The notes below the pieces were generated by a model. That model was given only the letters and a program-made list of their open reading frames with translations. It was not told the origin of the DNA and searched no databases. A stretch of 64,000 bases of DNA, from NCBI GenBank assembly GCA_046094505.1, contig JBJTHN010000010.1:1-64000 (forward strand), in the 5' to 3' direction. How positions within the stretch are numbered: position 1 is the stretch's first letter; each line of letters opens with the position of its first letter. The stretch is from RFTU01 sp046094505 (GTDB taxonomy: Bacteria; Pseudomonadota; Gammaproteobacteria; Burkholderiales; Burkholderiaceae_C). Of this stretch, positions 61,211-64,000 are shown piece after piece. The position numbers and the translations under genes were made by a program.

Positions 61211-62122
61211 CTAGGTGGGGCCGTCCCAGTACTGCGGGTTACCCCAGGCGGCCTTGAGGAAGTCGATCCACAGGCGCACCCGCAGGGGCAGGTGGCGGGC
61301 GTGGGCGAACACCGCGTAAACGCCGTTGGGTGGGGCGGCATGTGTGGACAGCACCTCCACCAGGCGGCCCTCGGCCAGGTCTTGGCGCACCTCCCAGGCG
61401 CTGCGCCAGGCGATGCCCAGGCCGGCCAGGCACCAGGCGTGCAGCACCTGCCCGTCGCTGCAATCCACGCGGCCGCGGGGCCGCAGGTGGGTGATGTGCT
61501 CGCCCGTCTGGAAGGCCCAACCGCGGGTTTGGCTGGCTTCGCTGCTCAAGACCAGGGCATCGTGGTGCTGGAGGTCTTGTGGCGTGTCCGGAGTACCACG
61601 GCGCGCCAAGTAGGCCGGTGAGGCCACGCACAGCCGCCGGTTGTCGGCCAGGCGCACCGAGACCAGGCTGGAGTCCGGCAGGTCGCCCACCCGAATGGCG
61701 CAGTCGTAGCCTTCGTGCACGATGTCGATGACCCGGTCGGCCAGGTTCAGGGACAAGGACACCTCGGGGTGTTCGGCCAGAAAGCGTGGGACCAGTGGCG
61801 CCACATGGCGGCGCCCGTAGCCCGCCGGTGCGGTGATCCGCAGGTGGCCGCTGGCCTTGACGCCACCGGCACTGACGCTGGCCTCGGCGCTGGCCAGGTC
61901 GCCCAGCAAGCGCTGGCAGTCTTCCAAGAACGCGCTGCCTTCGTGGGTGAGGCTCAGGCGGCGCGTGGTGCGCTGCATCAGCTTCACACCCAAGCGGGCT
62001 TCCAGGGCGTCCAGCCGCCGGCCGATGACCGCTGGGGCCACCCCCTCGGCTTGGGCTGCGGCCGTGAGGCTGCCACGCGCCACCACGGCCACAAAGGATT
62101 CGACTTGCTTTAGGCGGTCCAT
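61211..62122 (-). CDS. LysR family transcriptional regulator
   Basis: A 303-residue LysR regulator. The N-terminal helix-turn-helix reads SFVAVVARGSLTAAAQAEGV (about 9-28), followed by RRLDALEARLGVKLMQRTTR. The effector domain (about 90-300) is typical. It diverges from the malate synthase gene across a 148-nt A/T-rich spacer, so control of that gene is a reasonable inference. It lies 9 nt upstream of argS, which it may also drive by read-through. Confidence 0.9.
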   Translation of the reverse strand: MDRLKQVESFVAVVARGSLTAAAQAEGVAPAVIGRRLDALEARLGVKLMQRTTRRLSLTHEGSAFLEDCQRLLGDLASAEASVSAGGVKASGHLRITAPAGYGRRHVAPLVPRFLAEHPEVSLSLNLADRVIDIVHEGYDCAIRVGDLPDSSLVSVRLADNRRLCVASPAYLARRGTPDTPQDLQHHDALVLSSEASQTRGWAFQTGEHITHLRPRGRVDCSDGQVLHAWCLAGLGIAWRSAWEVRQDLAEGRLVEVLSTHAAPPNGVYAVFAHARHLPLRVRLWIDFLKAAWGNPQYWDGPT

Positions 62123-62270
62123 GACGGCTTAATTATTGACTTTCACGCACGAATCTTTATCAAATTCTTCGATTAATACGGTTTTATGGTTGGAATACAG
62201 TAACGCTCCGCGGTGCCGTCAGCCGCCCCTTTGACGCTTTCCCATCTGATTCCGCACGAGGAACCCCCAC
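62123..62270. promoter_or_regulatory. Divergent LysR / malate synthase promoter region
   Basis: This 148-nt spacer is much more A/T-rich than its surroundings (62130-62200). It has a TTGACT at 62136-62141 and several ATT-N-AAT inverted repeats typical of LysR (T-N11-A) sites, such as ATTCTTCGATTAAT near 62164-62177. Exact boxes could not be fixed. Confidence 0.45.
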
Positions 62271-64000
62271 ATGACCCAGCGCATTGCCACCCACGGCCTC
62301 CAAGTGGCCCGCGAACTGCACCAGTTCATCGAGCAGCAGGTGTTGCCCGGCACGGGCATCGACGCCGCCGCTTTTTGGAAGGGCTTTTCTGCTTTGGTGC
62401 ACGAGCTGGCGCCCAAGAACGCCGCGCTGTTGGCCGAGCGCGACCGGATGCAGTTGGAGCTGGATGCCTGGCACAAGGCCCACCCGGGCCCGATCAAGGA
62501 CATGCCGCAATACAAGGCCTTCCTCAAGAAGCTGAACTACCTGGTGACCGCGCCCGAGCAGGTGCAGTGCGAGACCACGAATGTGGACGATGAGGTGGCC
62601 ACCTTGGCGGGACCGCAACTGGTGGTGCCCATCCTCAACGCCCGCTATGCGCTCAACGCCGCCAACGCCCGTTGGGGTTCGCTGTACGACGCGCTGTACG
62701 GCACCGACGCGATCAGCGAGGCCAATGGGGCCGAGCGCCGGGGGGCCTACAACCCGGTGCGCGGCGCCAAGGTGATCGAGTACGCCCGCTATGTGCTGGA
62801 CCGTGTGGCGCCCCTGGCCCAGGGGTCGCACAAAGACAGCACCCTCTACCGCATCAAGGACGGTGCGCTGCAGGTGACGCTGCGCGACGGCACCGTGACG
62901 GGCCTGGCGCAGCCGCAGTGCTACATCGGCCACCAGGGCAGCGAGGCGGCGCCTTCGGCCGTGCTGCTGCGCCACAACGGCATTCACCTGGAAATCCAGG
63001 TCAACCGCAGCCACCCGATCGGCAAGACCGATCCCGCTGGTGTGAGCGACCTGGTGCTGGAGTCGGCGTTGAGCACCATCTTGGACCTGGAAGACTCGGT
63101 AGCCGCGGTGGACGGGGCCGACAAGGTGGTGGGCTATGCGAACTGGCTGGGCATTCTCAAGGGCACGCTGACCGAAGCGGTCGAGAAGGGCGGCAAGACC
63201 TACACCCGCCGCTTGAATGAAGACCGCACCTACACCGGCGCCAAGGGCAAGCCGGTGACGCTGCACGGCCGCTCGCTGCTGTTCGTGCGCAATGTGGGCC
63301 ACCTGATGACCAACCCCGCCATCTTGTGGGGCGACAAGGGCTCGGAGATTCCCGAGGGCATCATGGACGCCGTGGTGACGGTGGCCATTGCGCTGCACGA
63401 CCTCAAGCCCGCCAAGGGCCAGACCATCCGCAACTCGCGCAAGGGTTCGGTCTACATCGTCAAGCCCAAGATGCACGGCCCTGCTGAAGTGGCTTTTGCC
63501 GATGAATTGTTCAGCGGCGTGGAAGCCCTGCTGGGCTTGAAGCCCCATACCGTGAAGCTGGGCATCATGGACGAGGAGCGCCGCACCAGCATCAACCTGG
63601 CAGCCTGCATCAACGCCGCGCGCCACCGCGTGGCCTTCATCAACACCGGCTTCCTGGACCGCACGGGCGACGAAATCCACACCGCCATGCATTCAGGGGC
63701 CATGGTGCGCAAGCCCTTGATGAAGAACGCGCAGTGGCTGCGCGCCTATGAGCTCAACAATGTGCAGATCGGCCTGGCCTGCGGACTGCGTGGCCGTGCG
63801 CAGATCGGCAAGGGCATGTGGGCCATGCCCGACCTGATGTCGGACATGCTCAAGCAGAAGATTGCCCACCCGCAGTCCGGTGCCAACACCGCCTGGGTGC
63901 CGTCGCCCACGGCTGCCACGCTGCACGCGCTGCACTACCACCAGGTGGATGTGCCAGCCCTGCTCAAGAGCATGGACGTGTTCGTGCGCACCGAGAAGTC
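62271..64000 (+). CDS. glcB: Malate synthase G (3' end outside window)
   Basis: The glyoxylate-shunt enzyme condensing acetyl-CoA with glyoxylate. 576 codons are visible of about 725, open to the right edge. Malate synthase G features: the long insert typical of the G form, LEDSVAAVDGADKV with the Mg ligand region, GRSLLFVRNVGHLMTNPAI (catalytic arginine) and IMDEERRTSINL. The catalytic base and C-terminal plug lie outside. GAGGAA precedes the ATG. Divergent from the LysR gene. Confidence 0.95.
   Translation, partial: MTQRIATHGLQVARELHQFIEQQVLPGTGIDAAAFWKGFSALVHELAPKNAALLAERDRMQLELDAWHKAHPGPIKDMPQYKAFLKKLNYLVTAPEQVQCETTNVDDEVATLAGPQLVVPILNARYALNAANARWGSLYDALYGTDAISEANGAERRGAYNPVRGAKVIEYARYVLDRVAPLAQGSHKDSTLYRIKDGALQVTLRDGTVTGLAQPQCYIGHQGSEAAPSAVLLRHNGIHLEIQVNRSHPIGKTDPAGVSDLVLESALSTILDLEDSVAAVDGADKVVGYANWLGILKGTLTEAVEKGGKTYTRRLNEDRTYTGAKGKPVTLHGRSLLFVRNVGHLMTNPAILWGDKGSEIPEGIMDAVVTVAIALHDLKPAKGQTIRNSRKGSVYIVKPKMHGPAEVAFADELFSGVEALLGLKPHTVKLGIMDEERRTSINLAACINAARHRVAFINTGFLDRTGDEIHTAMHSGAMVRKPLMKNAQWLRAYELNNVQIGLACGLRGRAQIGKGMWAMPDLMSDMLKQKIAHPQSGANTAWVPSPTAATLHALHYHQVDVPALLKSMDVFVRTEK

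Noticed and set aside
59453..61621. 722-codon plus-strand frame opposite argS
   Set aside because: Shadow of argS and the LysR gene; no start signal or family motif.

Overview
This is a contiguous stretch of GC-rich core chromosome from a betaproteobacterium, most likely a Comamonadaceae-like member of the Burkholderiales. The evidence is the protein content, the gene orders (fur-bamE-dapB-exbB-exbD-leuS-lptE-holA, recA-recX-sucC-sucD, hpf-ptsN-hprK) and a PHB phasin. Coding density is high. I see no prophage, insertion sequence, CRISPR array, defence island or replication origin. The unusual signals are mostly regulatory RNA or DNA elements and gene remnants rather than a new multi-gene system.

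Layout. 1-4960: end of the spc/alpha ribosomal block (secY-infA-rpmJ-rpsM-rpsK-rpsD-rpoA-rplQ), with hairpin-rich spacers and a strong terminator. 5045-6660: small accessory genes, the initiator tRNA-Met and a truncated reductase remnant. 6661-9757: a GbsR/MarR regulator next to a short-Q-loop cytochrome bd oxidase (cydAB). 9768-16465: a histidine phosphatase, a DMT exporter, an ABC transporter/DUF3299 cluster on the minus strand headed by an internally deleted YafJ remnant, a PsiF-like protein, a thioesterase and a periplasmic FKBP. 16574-21045: a Pho-box-controlled pstSCAB-phoU operon. 21054-21755: a phasin gene whose promoter is flanked by two copies of a PhaR-like motif. 23253-26541: yajC-secD-secF.

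28084-34445: ssb, recQ, uvrA and a dienelactone hydrolase. 34568-39624: a SWIB-domain protein with a histone-H1-like tail, an M48 protease, moaC, and a type IV pilin abutting a PglL/Wzy-type ligase. 39737-40696: a TerC/YjbE membrane protein preceded by a yybP-ykoY (manganese) riboswitch. 40738-44839: sucD-sucC, with three copies of a palindromic repeat between them, then recX and recA with a LexA box in the recA promoter. 45184-48340: a TctD/TctE-like two-component system and corA. 48770-50722: hpf, ptsN and hprK. 50768-58172: fur, bamE, dapB, exbB/exbD, leuS, lptE and holA. 58144-62122: dsbA, a SPOR protein, argS and a LysR regulator. 62271-64000: the start of malate synthase G.

How the genes work together. 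Protein export and the outer membrane are represented by SecY, YajC/SecDF, BamE, LptE, DsbA and the FKBP. Phosphate uptake (Pst-PhoU) sits beside carbon storage (phasin). Nitrogen-PTS signalling (ptsN, hprK) accompanies ribosome hibernation (hpf). DNA repair (recA/recX, uvrA, recQ, ssb) is spread over two clusters. Start codons were assigned by homology, ribosome-binding sites and gene overlap; uncertain ones are flagged.
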